Program-made: the position numbers and the translations under genes
Part shown: positions 23,775 through 34,789 of the stretch, one piece after another
How the letters are laid out: each line of letters begins with the position of its first letter
How positions within the stretch are numbered: the first letter of the stretch is position 1
The notes under the pieces: model-generated
Databases searched by the model: none
The model's input: only the letters and a program-made list of their open reading frames with translations
What the model was told of the DNA's origin: nothing
NCBI RefSeq assembly: GCF_004664715.2
Contig: NC_051063.1
Coordinates: 68,461,018-68,525,017, forward strand
Reading direction: 5' to 3'
Length of the DNA stretch: 64,000 nt
DNA from: Peromyscus leucopus
Lineage: Eukaryota; Chordata; Mammalia; Rodentia; Cricetidae

Positions 23775-24175
23775 TTGGTTAGTTTCAAATGTCAACTTGT
23801 CACAACCTAGAATCATTGGGAAATAGAGTCTCAGCTGAGGAATTATCTAGATCAGGTTGGCCTATAAGCATGTCTATGGGGGATTATCTTCTTTGTTAAT
23901 TGATCTAGTCCTGTCTGGGTGTCACCATTCCCTACACAGAGGGCCCTGAACAGTATACGAATTAAGGAAGCTAAGCATGAGCAAGCAGGCATCATGGAGA
24001 CCTTTGTTTCTTTCAGCTCTCAATGATGGAAATGATATAGCTGGCTGCCTTGACTTCCCTTCTGTGTAGACTGTAACCAGAATTATAAGTCAAATCAACC
24101 CTTTCTTTCCTAAGTTGCTGGCTCTTAGGAGGGGCAAAGGCATTTTATTACAGCAAAACAAATGAGACTAGAACA
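23775..24175 (+). mobile_element. Rodent high-copy repeat, family A (sense copy)
   Basis: Begins GGTTAGTTTCAAATGTCAACTTGTCACA, and ends with AAATCAACCCTTTCTTTCCTAAGTTGC and CAGCAAAACAAATGAGACTAGA. It abuts the family-B-like fragment upstream, so two repeats lie back to back. Confidence 0.7.
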
Positions 24176-24479
24176 GCCTCCCACTGGACCCAAGATCTTG
24201 AAGATTCCAAACCTCATCGATAACACTGAACTGAGGGCAGAGGTCCCAGCACATGAACCCTGGGGAGCATCCACAGTGGAAATGCAAAGTCCAAACAATG
24301 GTGAGCGGACTCTTCAAGGCTGGGTAAGCCTCGTTCTAGAAGGAGACATCTTTTTTTTTTTTGCTTCCCATGCTGATATTTGTCTCTGTTCCTCAACAAA
24401 CAACCAGACTTAGTATTTGATTCACTGACTCCAAGAGAGAGAATGTGCAACCAAAAGTTGGGGGGTTGCCATTTTTTTT
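24176..24479. other. Unassigned noncoding DNA
   Basis: About 300 bases with a poly-T run (24350-24361) and no recognised repeat or gene. Confidence 0.35.
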
Positions 24480-24870
24480 TTTTTACTTTTCTAAGTGTTA
24501 TTGAACATAAACCTTGCTGGCCGGGAGCTGATTGGTTGGTTTTTATTTCGGCCCAGAGTGATTTTTTTAAATGACTAATTTATAAAATCTTTGAAAATAA
24601 GAGTTTCTAATGGAAGTGCTTAGACAGCCATAACTCTGGTGTTGCCAATGGCACCACTGTCGTTAAGGGTGTGTTGTTGTTTGTTTTATGCTAATCTGCC
24701 TTCAATGTGACAGACTGTCACCTGCACGGGGGGTACTGCTCTGCACAATATTAGCCCATATGGCAGGAGCTAAATTGTATGGAAGCTATGGGCTAATTAC
24801 GGATGAGTTAATAAAGCCAGGCAGAGCGAGCCTGGCCATCTCCACCAGTCCTCGGAGGGTCCCTCCCTCC
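24480..24870. promoter_or_regulatory. Candidate conserved element with POU site and inverted homeodomain sites
   Basis: The block holds a POU-type ATGCTAAT (24688-24695) preceded by SOX-like TTTGTTTT. It also has a perfect inverted repeat ATTAGCCCATA/TATGGGCTAAT (24750-24760 and 24787-24797), whose right arm overlaps CTAATTAC (24793-24800), and GAGTTAATAAAGCC. There is no transposon debris after the initial poly-T. The architecture suggests paired transcription-factor binding; function is inferred. Confidence 0.5.
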
Positions 24871-25873
24871 CCAAAGTGAGCTAGCCTGGCTTGGGCTTCA
24901 CAGTTCTTCACTGTTCAGGGCTGTGAGAACAAACTCCCAGTTCCATTTCAAACATTCCTTTCTATTTTTCTCAAACTCCTGTAATTCTGATGTTGGGTTA
25001 AAATACGACATTAGAGACCCGGCACACTTTGATTGTTTGAGTCGTTGAGATCTCAGACCAGAAGGATCACAAGCAGCTGAAGATAGGCACACAAGCAACC
25101 TAAAGTACTCAGGTTTTGTTTCTGAGAAGGAAAAATGAGCGTCTTTCACCTATGAAGACTCTAGGGACATTCTCTAGGCATTGGCATTTGGGGCCATCTA
25201 TTACTGTTTAGAAGCTTTGAGAATATACTAGCTGTGGTACATGTCCTTCAGGATTCTGATCCAATAAGCACTTATTTAATTTAGATAAATTCATTATCTG
25301 TTTTGAAAATACCTCCTCTGAAATATATTTACTTTAGATATTCGGTCAAGCTGTTTCGACCAGGCTGGCGGCACTGTGATTTCCTATGTGGGACTGGGAC
25401 ACAGTGCCATGGTAACCCTTTCTTTAGCCCTGTCCCTGTCCCCAGCAAGGAGGGCAGCATTTGCTTACAGCCAGGAGGGTAAGCCCTGCGGGCCTATCCT
25501 TAGAGACCACATTGATGCCGCTCTGTTAACCAATTGGCACGAGGACCATGGGACACATTTGGCTTCTCTTTCTTACATCTCGCCCAGCCTGCTCATGAGA
25601 TGCCAGCCTGGGGAGTCTGATTTCTTGGGTGACACCGTCAGCTTCTCCCTACATGGTCTTTAGTTGTCTCAATTAACTGGGACAGTGACTCACAAAACAT
25701 GACAATCTGGCACTTTTGCAATATTGGCAAATTCACATTTTTACATTGCTGGAAAAGTTCAGAGGAAGAGATGGGAAACCACTGGACCTCTCTTGATACT
25801 TCAAGTGAAGTTTTTTGAACACTAGCAAATGCCAATCTCTGGGGGGTTTTGTTGTTGTTTGCTCATTCATTCG
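24871..25873. other. Mostly unassigned DNA with AT-rich motif patch
   Basis: The patch at 25245-25350 (AATAAGCACTTATTTAATTTAG, CATTATCTG, ATATATTTAC) is repeat-free and could be a small conserved element. The rest shows no gene or repeat that I recognise. Confidence 0.35.
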
Positions 25874-25879
25874 GTGTGT

Positions 25880-25920
<41 letters not shown>
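25874..25920. repeat. (GT)n microsatellite
   Basis: GT run of 47 bases with one TA interruption near its left end. Confidence 0.97.
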
Positions 25921-25922
<2 letters not shown>

Positions 25923-25944
25923 GAGTGGTGTTTTGTTTTGTTTT

Positions 25945-26055
25945 TGTTCTGTTGTGATAGGGTCTCTCTACATAGCCCTAGTTATCCTGGAACTCACTAT
26001 GTAGACCAGTCTGGGGTACTGGGATTAATGTGTGTGTACCACCACAACCTTACTC
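25945..26055 (-). mobile_element. B1 SINE fragment, minus strand
   Basis: Reads GATAGGGTCTCTCTACATAGCCCTAG, CCTGGAACTCACTATGTAGACCAG and a CTGGGATTA end, the reverse complement of the B1 body. It is truncated at the head and preceded by T-rich sequence, as expected for a reversed A-rich tail. Confidence 0.88.
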
Positions 26056-27207
26056 TGGTATTTTTTAATAAAATACACAATGTTATTTTCATGCTTTATG
26101 TTATCCACTAGGTCACTGCCAGCTAAAATTTAAAATCCAAAGACCTGAAAATAAAATAAAAAATAAAAGAAATCAGTCAGATTCCAAGTTGAGGAAGTGG
26201 TGGGTCTAGCCCTTGCCACTTCTGGACAATGATATCATGGAGCAGTCCACCAGAACAGGAGTGGCAGCTTAAGAAAGCCACCTCCCTGGTGCTCCCTGTC
26301 CAACTTGTAATCTTTTATAAACATTACCTTGGTCATGGAGTCTCATCCCAGAATAGAACAGTGACTTAGACAGTGAACCTGTGTGAAAGACAAGGAGAAG
26401 ACAGAGGAGCCGAGCCTCTTTACTACAGTAACCTCTTTAGGGAGCAAACCTATTGCTGTAAGAATGGATTCAGGCTCTTGAAAGACATTCATCCCTCTTT
26501 GAGATCTCACTTTCGGGTATCACTCTATGAGGGATGTCATTCCAAAATGAGTCTCAAACCACTGCTAGTTCACATGCAGTGGTCCAGTATGGATTATATG
26601 CAACCAACGGTTGACAAGGAGGCTTCAGTCTTTACACAGCCATAGAGCTAGATACTCCATTTCAAAGGGGGTCCTGTTTCCACATTTGAAGCTGGAGCTG
26701 AATGCCCAGGGGACCAGATGGTCACAAAGAAAAGAAGACCTGGCTCTCTCAGACCTTCAAAGCTGACCTAGAGCCCTTGAGATAGAGTGAATCCCAGTGC
26801 TTTTAAACCATATCCTATCTACCAATTTTGACTTAGGAACTTCATTCTTCGTGAATATTCCCACCAAGTCCCTAGTTAGCATTGGGTCCAGAAGTCACAG
26901 AAGCTGAAAAAATGGGTCAGAATCCAATAGAAACCATTAGCCCCTCAGAAATGATGCTTTGCTTGAGATTCAGGGTACCTGGTGTCCCTCATCCACCCCA
27001 TGATCTTTCTTCTCTGGTATCTTGTAATGTCGTAAGAAATCTCTGAGGCTCACACAAACCCAGAACTCCTTAAGGAAGGGAATTCTAAATAGAATCAATT
27101 CAAGGCCATTCCAGGGTCACCCGGCATAATTAAGTGGAATAAGACAACTGAATTGTTCACTTTATATAAAAGCAAATTATTGAGAACCAGACCAGCATGT
27201 CCATGTT
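26056..27207. other. Repeat debris and unassigned DNA
   Basis: The part at 26210-26380 ends with TTACCTTGGTCATGGAGTCTCATCCCAGAATAGAACAGTGACTTAGACAG, split here by words; it resembles the 3' end of a common rodent repeat. The remainder, including a 90-codon frame at 26373-26645, is unassigned. Confidence 0.4.
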
Positions 27208-27557
27208 GGATGTTGTTGTGGAATAATCTTTTGTGCACTGTGAAAATGTGTCACTCAGATTGGTTTAATATAAAGCTGAATGGCCAGTAGCTAGGCAGGA
27301 TTTCCAGGCACAGAAGAGGCTTCGAAGAAGGGCGGAGTCGCCAGGAGATTCAGAGGAAGCAGGTTATGGAGGAGATGTGGTAACAAGCCACAAGCCACAT
27401 GGCAACACATAGATGAATAGAAATGGGTTAATTTAAGCTGTAAGAGCTAGCTAAAAAACAAGCCTAAGGTAATCAGCCAAGCTTACATAATTAATAAGTC
27501 TTCATGTCGTGATTTGGAAACTAGCTGGTGGGACAGAAAAATCCACCTACAGGATGC
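27208..27557 (+). mobile_element. Solo LTR (mys-like, ERV2-class) with 6-bp target duplication
   Basis: A 338-bp LTR spans 27214-27551, beginning TGTTGTGGAATAATC and ending ACCTACA, thus TG...CA. It is flanked by GGATGT (27208-27213) and GGATGC (27552-27557), a 6-bp target duplication with one change. Internal blocks include TGATTGG-like, CTGAATGGCCAGTAGC, a CCACATGG word and TGGGTTAATTTAAGCTGTAAGAGCTAG, which I recall from LTRs abundant in cricetid genomes. No internal gag, pol or env sequence adjoins it, so it is a solo LTR. Confidence 0.8.
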
Positions 27558-27805
27558 CGCTTCTAAATCAAACATGTTCTTGAGCTTCAGAACCACAGAT
27601 TGCTTGAATACAGAGTGGCTTTGAAGGAAGAGAGTATGAGCTGGCTGGAAGTGATTCAGGAGTCTCTCTACCCAAGATGACCAGCACAGACAGGAAGTCC
27701 CAGGGGAAGCTAATGGAGACCACTTTCCTCTTGAGCAGAAGCCTGACTCAAGATGATTACCTTCAGCTACTTTGACTCTAAAGATAAGATCGCTTTTCTC
27801 ACTCG
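27558..27805. other. Short spacer between LTR and B1
   Basis: Unassigned DNA between the solo LTR and the B1 SINE. Nothing is recognised. Confidence 0.4.
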
Positions 27806-27961
27806 AGCCAGGTAGTGGTGGCACACGCCTTTAATCCCAGCACTCGGGAGGCAGAGCCAGGTGGATCATTGTGAGTTCAAGGCCAGCCTGGACTACCAAG
27901 CGAGTTCCAGGAAAGGCGCAAAGCTACACAGAGAAACCCTGTCTTGAAAAAGCCAAAAAGC
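27806..27961 (+). mobile_element. B1 SINE (young, cricetid-type)
   Basis: Near-consensus B1: GGTAGTGGTGGCACACGCC, TTTAATCCCAGCACTCGGGA, GTGAGTTCAAGGCCAGCCTGG and CAGAGAAACCCTGTCTTG. The right-half block GAGTTCCAGGAAAGGCGCAA is a variant I associate with cricetid rather than murine B1s. Low divergence marks it as one of the most recent insertions here. Confidence 0.96.
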
Positions 27962-29074
27962 CTCCCTGACCTGAGAGGACACACCAGGTGCATTCATTCA
28001 GAGTTAGCTGGCCGCAAATATATGTGCCCTCTTCTTCCAAATCAATCTGTGCCTCTTGACTCTTCACCATGAAAGGCAAGGACCACTCAGGCGTTCCTTC
28101 TTTTCTCCCACACATCTTCCCACATCCCCTGAGAGACATGGCTTTATTGGCCTGCCCTTGTGTAGACAGATCCTTCTCTTTCGACCTGGACCCAGGCAAG
28201 AAGTCTATTTGTACCTCCTCCCTACACCATCAACAGCAAAACAGAAGACATCATTATTACTTCTTGAAGGGTGCTTTTGACAACAGTATTGCAGAAGCCA
28301 TGGATACTGCTGAACCAAAATTCTCTGAGGCTCTGAGCAGACCACACCATAAGACTGACCCAGCATGAAGTACCAAGAGAACATGGAGAAGAGCTTGTTC
28401 CTGGTTCCTTGTTCAAGTTCATGGTCTGCCATCTACTCTCCAAAAAGTCTTGGGCACACCAGAGATGTGGGAGTTGTCAGTTCCCCACATTGCGTATTGG
28501 TAGATCAAAATACAAACTCAGACAGGAAGATGTCAACCCGCCCTCCATCTCTGGAACATTCAAAGGGGTTCGATAACATCCAACTGGATGCCCCCCAACA
28601 CACACACATACTCAAAGTCACTGTCAATTTGCTGAGCGCCCAGCAGCTGTCCACTCAGATGAGATGAGAACCAAGGAACCTTGCTATGGAGGGGCAACCA
28701 AAAGAGACCCACCTTGGGTGGCCAGTGAGTAATGGAAGGTGGGCCAGACCTGCCAAATAAGAGGAGGAAGACAGACTAACACCAGCAAGATGTCCAGAGG
28801 CTCAATTCTCCATAGAGTCCATGAACACTTACTTGGTTGCACAGATTCTCCATGTGGTGGACTCCCAGAGGGGATGACTTCTAGGAAGAGGTTCTGATAC
28901 TTCTTGCAAGAGGCCCCTGCATTGTGCCCTAAAGTGAATCCACATCCAACCCCCGGCCAGTGGCATCATCATTAGGTCATGGACTGGCATTATACTTGGT
29001 TTGGCTATGTAAATATAGATGGCTTTGTCTGCTAGTGATTGTCTTTTCTCAAGAAATTTTTATATGACCCTGAT
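27962..29074. other. Unassigned noncoding DNA
   Basis: Roughly 1.1 kb without a recognised repeat or gene. Overlapping frames at 28056-28667 on both strands have no protein-like pattern. Old LTR material is possible. Confidence 0.35.
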
Positions 29075-29114
29075 ATTGTGTGTGTATGTGTGTGTGTGTA
29101 TGTGTGTGTGTGTG
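29075..29114. repeat. (TG)n microsatellite with TA interruptions
   Basis: TG run of about 40 bases interrupted twice by TATG. Confidence 0.95.
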
Positions 29115-29314
29115 ACTTACTGCTAACAAATCACAAAGTTTATTTTCAAACAATTCTTCTATAACAATTTTACCATTTATAAATGACAAAAACAGCTTTG
29201 CCAACCAATGAGATGGAAGAGTTTCTGTACCTAACACAATGCAATCCGAAGTTGTACAAATAGGACATACACTGAGGAAAACATTGAAAGTCTGTTTTCT
29301 GTAGCTAAATCATT

Positions 29315-29676
29315 ATTGTTAATATTGTCAATTTGACAGGATCTAGAGTCACCTAGGAGATGAAACTCTGTGAGGGTGTTTCTAGCTTAGGTTAACTGAG
29401 GCAGGAAGAGCCAGCCTAAATGTGTATGTAGCACCATCCCACGGGCTGGGGTCCTGGACTGGAAACAAAGGAGAGTGAGTTGAGCCCCACACCAGCATTT
29501 CTTCCCTCTCTGCTTCCTGTCAGTGGAAGCAGTTTGATCAGCTGCCTCAAGCTCCTGCTGCCGTGACCTCCTCACCATGATGGACTGTGTTCCTTTGAAC
29601 TATGAGCCAAAGTTAACCCTTCCTTCCTTATGTTGCTTTGGTCAGATATTTTATTAAAGCAAGGAGAAAAGTGACC
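29315..29676 (+). mobile_element. Rodent high-copy repeat, family A (sense copy, best preserved)
   Basis: Carries TTGTCAATTTGACAGGATC, AGTCACCTAGGAGATGAAAC, GTAGCACCATCCCACGGGC, CACCATGATGGACTGTG and the terminal GTTGCTTTGGTCAGATATT. It is the clearest family-A copy in the window and serves as the reference for the others. Confidence 0.78.
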
Positions 29677-30037
29677 ATTGCAACTATATTTCCCCCATTG
29701 AGCCTCATGTTCCGGGTGGTGGTGAAGGTATAGTGTGGTGAGATGGCCTTCAGTGTGAAGTGTGCATGTTGGTGTTCAGAAGAACCAAGTCTGCAGTGAA
29801 GTTCCACAGTGCAACCTGGGTGATCATGCCGAAAACACCTCAGCCTCACCATAAATTTGATTTTTAATTAATTTGGTTGCTGTGTGCTTTCAGTCTTCTC
29901 ACAACCCCACATTGAGTTACACAATCTCATAGGCATCTTAACTCAGCACGTAAGGAATTTTGTTTCTAACAATTACTAGCACTGTGCTGCCCACATGGGC
30001 AACTGGGCGCCCCACCATGGGGTTCAGCTCTGGAGAG
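29677..30037. other. Unassigned noncoding DNA
   Basis: An AT-rich patch at 29850-29880 (TTTTTAATTAATTTGG) is followed by unique sequence. No gene or repeat is recognised. Confidence 0.35.
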
Positions 30038-30125
30038 TAAGAAATATTATCATCCCTTTCTTATCTAAGAGAAGCTACATGACTTGTCTTAGATGATATG
30101 GCTAGGAAGACTGGCTTCGGGGTCC
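30038..30125 (+). mobile_element. MIR SINE relic
   Basis: ATTATCATCCCTTTCTTATCTAAGAGAAGC, split by words, followed by GACTTGTCTTAGATGATATGGCTAGGAAG, parallels the MIR core (ATCCCCATTTTACAG, then CTTGCCCAAGGTCACACAGCTAG). It is highly diverged, as expected for this ancient mammalian family. Confidence 0.6.
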
Positions 30126-30369
30126 ATCTTTGCTAGGATTCTACTCTAGAGGTCTGCTCTTTGATAAGAGGCAACCGGGCAGGGCTTCCTTAAGCTCTCA
30201 CAGAGTACCATGGCTGTGACCACCCTTCCAAGTCACCCTGCCAAGCTAAGGACCCAGTTCCCATGAGGAGAATACTCTCTCCTCTTGGGCCATACCTGCC
30301 ATCTATGGTCCTGAAACCACCTCCACCCAGATGCTTGATTGCAGCTAACCTATCTTTATTTGGTTTTTG
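30126..30369. other. Unassigned noncoding DNA
   Basis: Nothing recognised. Confidence 0.35.
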
Positions 30370-30534
30370 TTTGTTTTAGTTGGCTTGTTAGCTGCTTTTG
30401 GTCTTTTGTATCTCAGGCTGACCTTGAACTTGAAAGCTATGTAGCCAAGGGTGACCTTGAAATCCTGATCCTCCTGTATCCACTTCCAAAGAGCTGGGAT
30501 TACATGGTTGTGCCACCATGCCCAGCTTCCAACT
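30370..30534 (-). mobile_element. B1 SINE, minus strand (diverged)
   Basis: Reversed B1 words occur in order: TCAGGCTGACCTTGAACTTG, CTATGTAGCCAAGGGTGACC, AGCTGGGATTACATGG and GTGCCACCATGCCCAGCT. The T-rich region upstream is the reversed tail. Confidence 0.9.
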
Positions 30535-30538
30535 TGTC

Positions 30539-30540
<2 letters not shown>

Positions 30541-30572
<32 letters not shown>
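30541..30572. repeat. (GA)16 microsatellite
   Basis: Pure GA run that abuts the head of the reversed B1. Confidence 0.97.
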
Positions 30573-30576
<4 letters not shown>

Positions 30577-31322
30577 CATGGGATTATTTCAGTAGGATGC
30601 TAGGCATGCAGCCAATGTCATGTACCTTCCTTCAGATCCTTGCTCACAAAGATGAGGTGCTTCTGCTGGCTACTTCTGGTTTGTCCTTGCAGCCCCTTCT
30701 CCGCTCTTTAAAACCATCTGAAGCCCAGACCATTTAACAGCACACTGTGTCTGCTATACACAATATTGATCGCCTCTTTCGAGACCATTTTCTCACACAG
30801 CCTCCTGTGGTGAGTTGAAAATGGAGTTCCACTCTTAACGTGTACCTTTTTTTCTCAAGTTCAAGCACCACAACGCTTCAGTGTGACAAGACTCATAGGA
30901 TGTTCTTATCTTTATTTTATTTCTAGCTGGCAAGGCTGCTGAGCAAGAGCATAAGCTTATGCATGGCTTTGCTCAGATTTTCCTGTGGTGCACCCAGGGA
31001 ACAGGCTATGGTGGGGACTGCCTGTTCCTTACCCCGTGGTTACATTCCTACCTACTTACCAAGGGGATCTGGCATGGGGAAACCATCTTAGCTTTTACCT
31101 TATACCAAGTCAGTGCCTGTGGCCAATAGCAAGCTGTGGACATGGGACAAATGTATAGTTCTATTTGAAAATCTCTCACGAAATATCTTTTAGTCCAGAG
31201 CTGAGACTGGGAATTTCCCAGAGGGCTCATCAGAGATAACAGATTGATTTATATTTATAATTTTAAAGGTGGAAAGGAGGGTAAACATTGATGGGGATTC
31301 ACCAGGAGCATTATGGTGATGG

Positions 31323-31326
<4 letters not shown>
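30573..31326. other. Unassigned noncoding DNA
   Basis: No recognised gene, RNA or complete repeat. Confidence 0.35.

Positions 31327-31377
<51 letters not shown>
31327..31377. repeat. (GT)25 microsatellite
   Basis: Pure GT run of about 51 bases, one of the longest dinucleotide tracts in the window. Confidence 0.98.
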
Positions 31378-31569
31378 GGTACTGGGAGATGAACGCTGGG
31401 GCTGTTTTCTTTTTTCTGAATATTTGAAAGTTTGCACATACCCAGACACTTTGAGTCAGAAAGTTGGCTGAATGCCTCAAAGCCAGATTGAAGTTGACCA
31501 TTGTCTCCCAAAGTTAAGGCTCCTGGAACCCCAGCAAGATCTGTGTGCCTACCATGAATGTGTCTGAAT

Positions 31570-32100
31570 GGGATTTCTAGGTCATGTTGGCTAATTTAAT
31601 TTTACCATGAATTGTTATCATACCTAAAACATTACAGCTGGTGTTTTGCAAAGGAAAATAATATTTTAAAACACATTGGCTTTTCCTAAGGTGGTATGTC
31701 CATCAAACCTCTTCAACTGTTTCACAGCCTGCTAATTAGATTAAGCCAATTTAATGACTCAGACGTATAAAATGCCTTACCTTACCTCTCCCTCCCCCAC
31801 TAATGCATACATAGACAGAGAATTGGGTGGGATAATTTTAAGGCCAGACCCATATAAGCTGGGAGATTCAAATTAAGGTTTAATTAACCTGCTTAGTACA
31901 AGAATCTCTGAACAGCGGGGGATTTTACACACAGTTACATGTGATCTGTAATAACCAGGCACAACAGGCTCCTCCATTACATGGTTCAAGATGTCCACCT
32001 TGCCCTGTGCACTTGATTAAATGCCTAGAGCCTGTCAATTCCAAAAGAGAGATATTGAAAGATACCATTACTCATTGTCCACGCACTCTAAGCACATACC
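31570..32100. promoter_or_regulatory. Candidate conserved noncoding block
   Basis: This repeat-free block of over 500 bases carries many homeodomain-type cores: GGCTAATTTAATTTTACC, CTGCTAATTAGATTAAGCC and AAATTAAGGTTTAATTAACC. ATTGAAAGATACCATTACTC lies near its end. The density is similar to that at 3561-4600. It is probably an enhancer or other constrained element, though conservation is not directly visible. Confidence 0.5.
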
Positions 32101-33454
32101 GGAAGGTCTGTGAGTGCAAATGCATTTGGGTGGGCTAGCTATAATGGTATAAACATCCACGTGGATGCATCGTGCCATTGGCTGATAGACCCAGGAGTTT
32201 CTGATTATTTGTATGGGCTGCTTCTCACGTGACACCCTGTGATGTGTTGAGAATGGAGTTGCCTGAAACCTGCACCTCTGTTGTAGTTGAACGAGGTGAA
32301 TATTCAGTTTAACCAGATCATTTGTCTTCACCCTCAGATGAGGAAAAGGAAATCTGTTTGTGTTACTAAGGGTCTCTGTGAAGGGCCAGGGTTCCAAGTT
32401 CCTGGCAACATAATCAAGCAATAAGAAGCATGCATAGTTGACTGAGAAAAGATGTATTCAAAGTAGGAAGAAACAATACCAAGCAGATGCCCTCAAAGGA
32501 GCAATAGACTCTAGGGAGATTGCTCAAGAACCCCAAGTTACTGCTGGGGTTTTATTTTATGGATCCTGGAGGAGGAGGAGGAGTCAGCTGCTAGGAGCAG
32601 GGTATGAGTGGTTCAATGTTTTGATTGACAGGTTTGGGTGATATAAATCTTTAATCATTAAGGCATGACCTTTCTTATGATGTATCCCAGCCATGCATAT
32701 GCATAGGATGATAAATAAGAGATTTCCTCTACAAGTTTATTCTGAGAATACAGTTGTCACATTGTGCGTGTGTCTACCTAACCCTGATTCAGGCTGGATC
32801 TATTTACTCACTGTAGTTCAGAATGTCTTCCAGGATGGATTTAATTACAGTCTAACTATGAAAGGGAGTTGCTATGTGGAACTGAATGCTGCTGCATTTG
32901 GAGGAGGCCGTGTAAGCTGGATAAAGGTTGTGTCCAAGTCACTATGGTGCCCCTGTGAACTGCATGCCCCACTTAGACTTGGTGGAAGTATAGTCCCACT
33001 TTGGAGGCTAGAGAGGTGGATATGGAGTCACTTCTTCAAGTCACTTGGCTGGTCTCTCCTTCTCTCAGCTCTAGTTCAAGTACGAATGAACACCAAAACT
33101 TTGGGATTGACTAATGGGCAAAATAGTGTCTCCCTTTGTAGCTTTTCCTCTGCTGAATGGTCATCCCCCAGATGTTAGGCTTTATGAAAAAAGCATGGGA
33201 AAGTGGACACACCCTCTAACAAAGGCTTTGTCTGGTGTGGGGAATGAAAGAGGAAAGAAAGACCCTTCCAACAAATGAATGAGAGGCTTTCTCCATCTCT
33301 GTCACATCTCACTCCTTCTAGCCACCAGCTTCCAAATCAAAGATGGTGGACATATTTACCAAGAGACTCCACTCTAAGACACCAAGTCTGCCAGTGGGGT
33401 TTCCTGAGGAGGAGGGTAGAGCTCTTAGCAGTGGCCAATATGGAGTCCTACCAG
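32101..33454. other. Unassigned DNA, possible old LTR
   Basis: A 161-codon plus-strand frame (32693-33178) is present but its translation has no recognisable domain or bias and starts inside likely repeat sequence. The part 32440-32690, with a GATTTATT-like opening and a GAGGAGGAGGAGGAG run, could be a diverged LTR. I cannot resolve it further. Confidence 0.3.
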
Positions 33455-33720
33455 TTGTCAACTTTGTGATAGGACCCCTGACAGAAATAGCTAAGGGAGA
33501 AGGGGTTTATTTTGTTTCAGGGTTTGAGAGAAGACAGTGGACCATGGCAAGGAACGGATGGTGGGGGGCTGTGGCTCCTGGCCTCCGAAGCAGGATCCTG
33601 TGGCAGTGGTTATGTGGTGCAGACCAGGAGGCAGTGTGTCTGGATCCGAGCTGGGGGCTGGGCCACCACTGTCAAAGCCCATGCCAGAGACCTAATTTCT
33701 CCATCTGTCAATCATGTTCA
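33455..33720 (-). mobile_element. Family A repeat, antisense fragment
   Basis: GGGTTTATTTTGTTTCAGGG, CCATGGCAAGGAACGG and a GGCAGTGGTTATGTGG block parallel the reversed family-A arrangement. It is diverged and truncated. Confidence 0.5.
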
Positions 33721-33857
33721 TGGTACCACGTTGAATTTTTTTTTTAATTGCAAGAAATGACACTGTGTATATGTGAGAAAAATGTTGCATTCTTTTAGAG
33801 ATTCACTCTGAAGTATACAGACATGAAATGATATCTGGAATTTGCTTTTGCATACTA

Positions 33858-34125
33858 CATTAGTTCATCTTCGTGCTATTATCAAGTACTCAACAAGCAG
33901 TAAACTAAGAAAGGGAGGGTTTGGCTTGGCTTATAGTCTGAAGGTCCTGTTCACTCATGGCAAAGGGCACAGCAGCGGGATCATGAGGTGGCTGGTAACA
34001 TCGTGTCTGCAGTCAGGAAGCAGGAAGAGATGCATGCTCAGCTGGCTTTTGTTTCCAGTTCAGGACCCCAGGCCATGGAATGATGTCACCTACATTCATG
34101 GGGGGGGTCTCTCTCCTGAGTGAGA
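33858..34125 (-). mobile_element. Family A repeat, antisense copy
   Basis: The order is GGCAAAGGGCACAGCAGCGGG, GAGGTGGCTGGTAACATCG, CAGTCAGGAAGCAGGAAGAG, CAGGACCCCAGGCCATGG and a CACCTACATTCATGG end. This is the reverse complement of the block order seen in the sense copy at 29315-29676. Confidence 0.65.
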
Positions 34126-34552
34126 CTTTCCTGAATGCGGGTGGGTTATACTTCAATATTTCATGTGCACACTTTGTCTGGTAGGACTTATTGTCCACAT
34201 TTGTCTACTCAGGGCAGGGCAGGGTTTTTCACACACTGGCAGTCCCAATGCTTAGACTGCCCACTGCTTAGCAAGTCCCCTTGCTCAGCTGTCACAGTCC
34301 TGGTGAGAGTTCCATCTCTCCCGGAGAGTTCAAACAGTGGAAGGTTCTAGCCAGGATGTTGTTGGGCTCAGCAAGGAGCCATGTGTCCCAGCTGCTTCCA
34401 GGTCCTCAGTCTTTGTTAATCTGGAGAAAGAAGAAAGCGTGTCAGAGGGTGCCCTTTAATTGGCTGTGATCTGCTGCAGACATATCCACGGTGGGAGAAT
34501 AACACTCGAGGGTGACTAACAAAAAATCGAGTTTAAAAATAGTCTCCTGGCA
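34126..34552. other. Unassigned noncoding DNA
   Basis: Nothing recognised beyond a possible continuation of the family-A repeat at its start. Confidence 0.35.
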
Positions 34553-34642
34553 CCTTCCTTCCTTCCTTCCTTGCTTGCTTCCTTGCTTGCTTCCTTCCTT
34601 CCTTCCTTCCTTCCTTCCTTCCTTCCTTCCTTCCTTCCTTCC
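34553..34642. repeat. (CCTT)n tetranucleotide tract
   Basis: A 90-base pyrimidine tract of CCTT units, with GCTT variants near 34573-34591. Confidence 0.98.
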
Positions 34643-34789
34643 ATGCTCCCTAGTCTCAATTCTGAGCCCTCAGCAATGTTTGAGAAGAGGAAGAGACTGA
34701 CCAAAAGTAGTGAGTGTTATGATGGCCCTGGGGCAAACGCTAGTGTGTGAACTACTAATGCCTATAAGACCAACTCAATTGGTCTTGGT

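Noticed and set aside
32693..33178. 161-codon plus-strand frame considered as a small gene
   Set aside because: The start lies in probable repeat-derived sequence, no motif is recognised, and the length is within chance expectation for a 64-kb window read in six frames.
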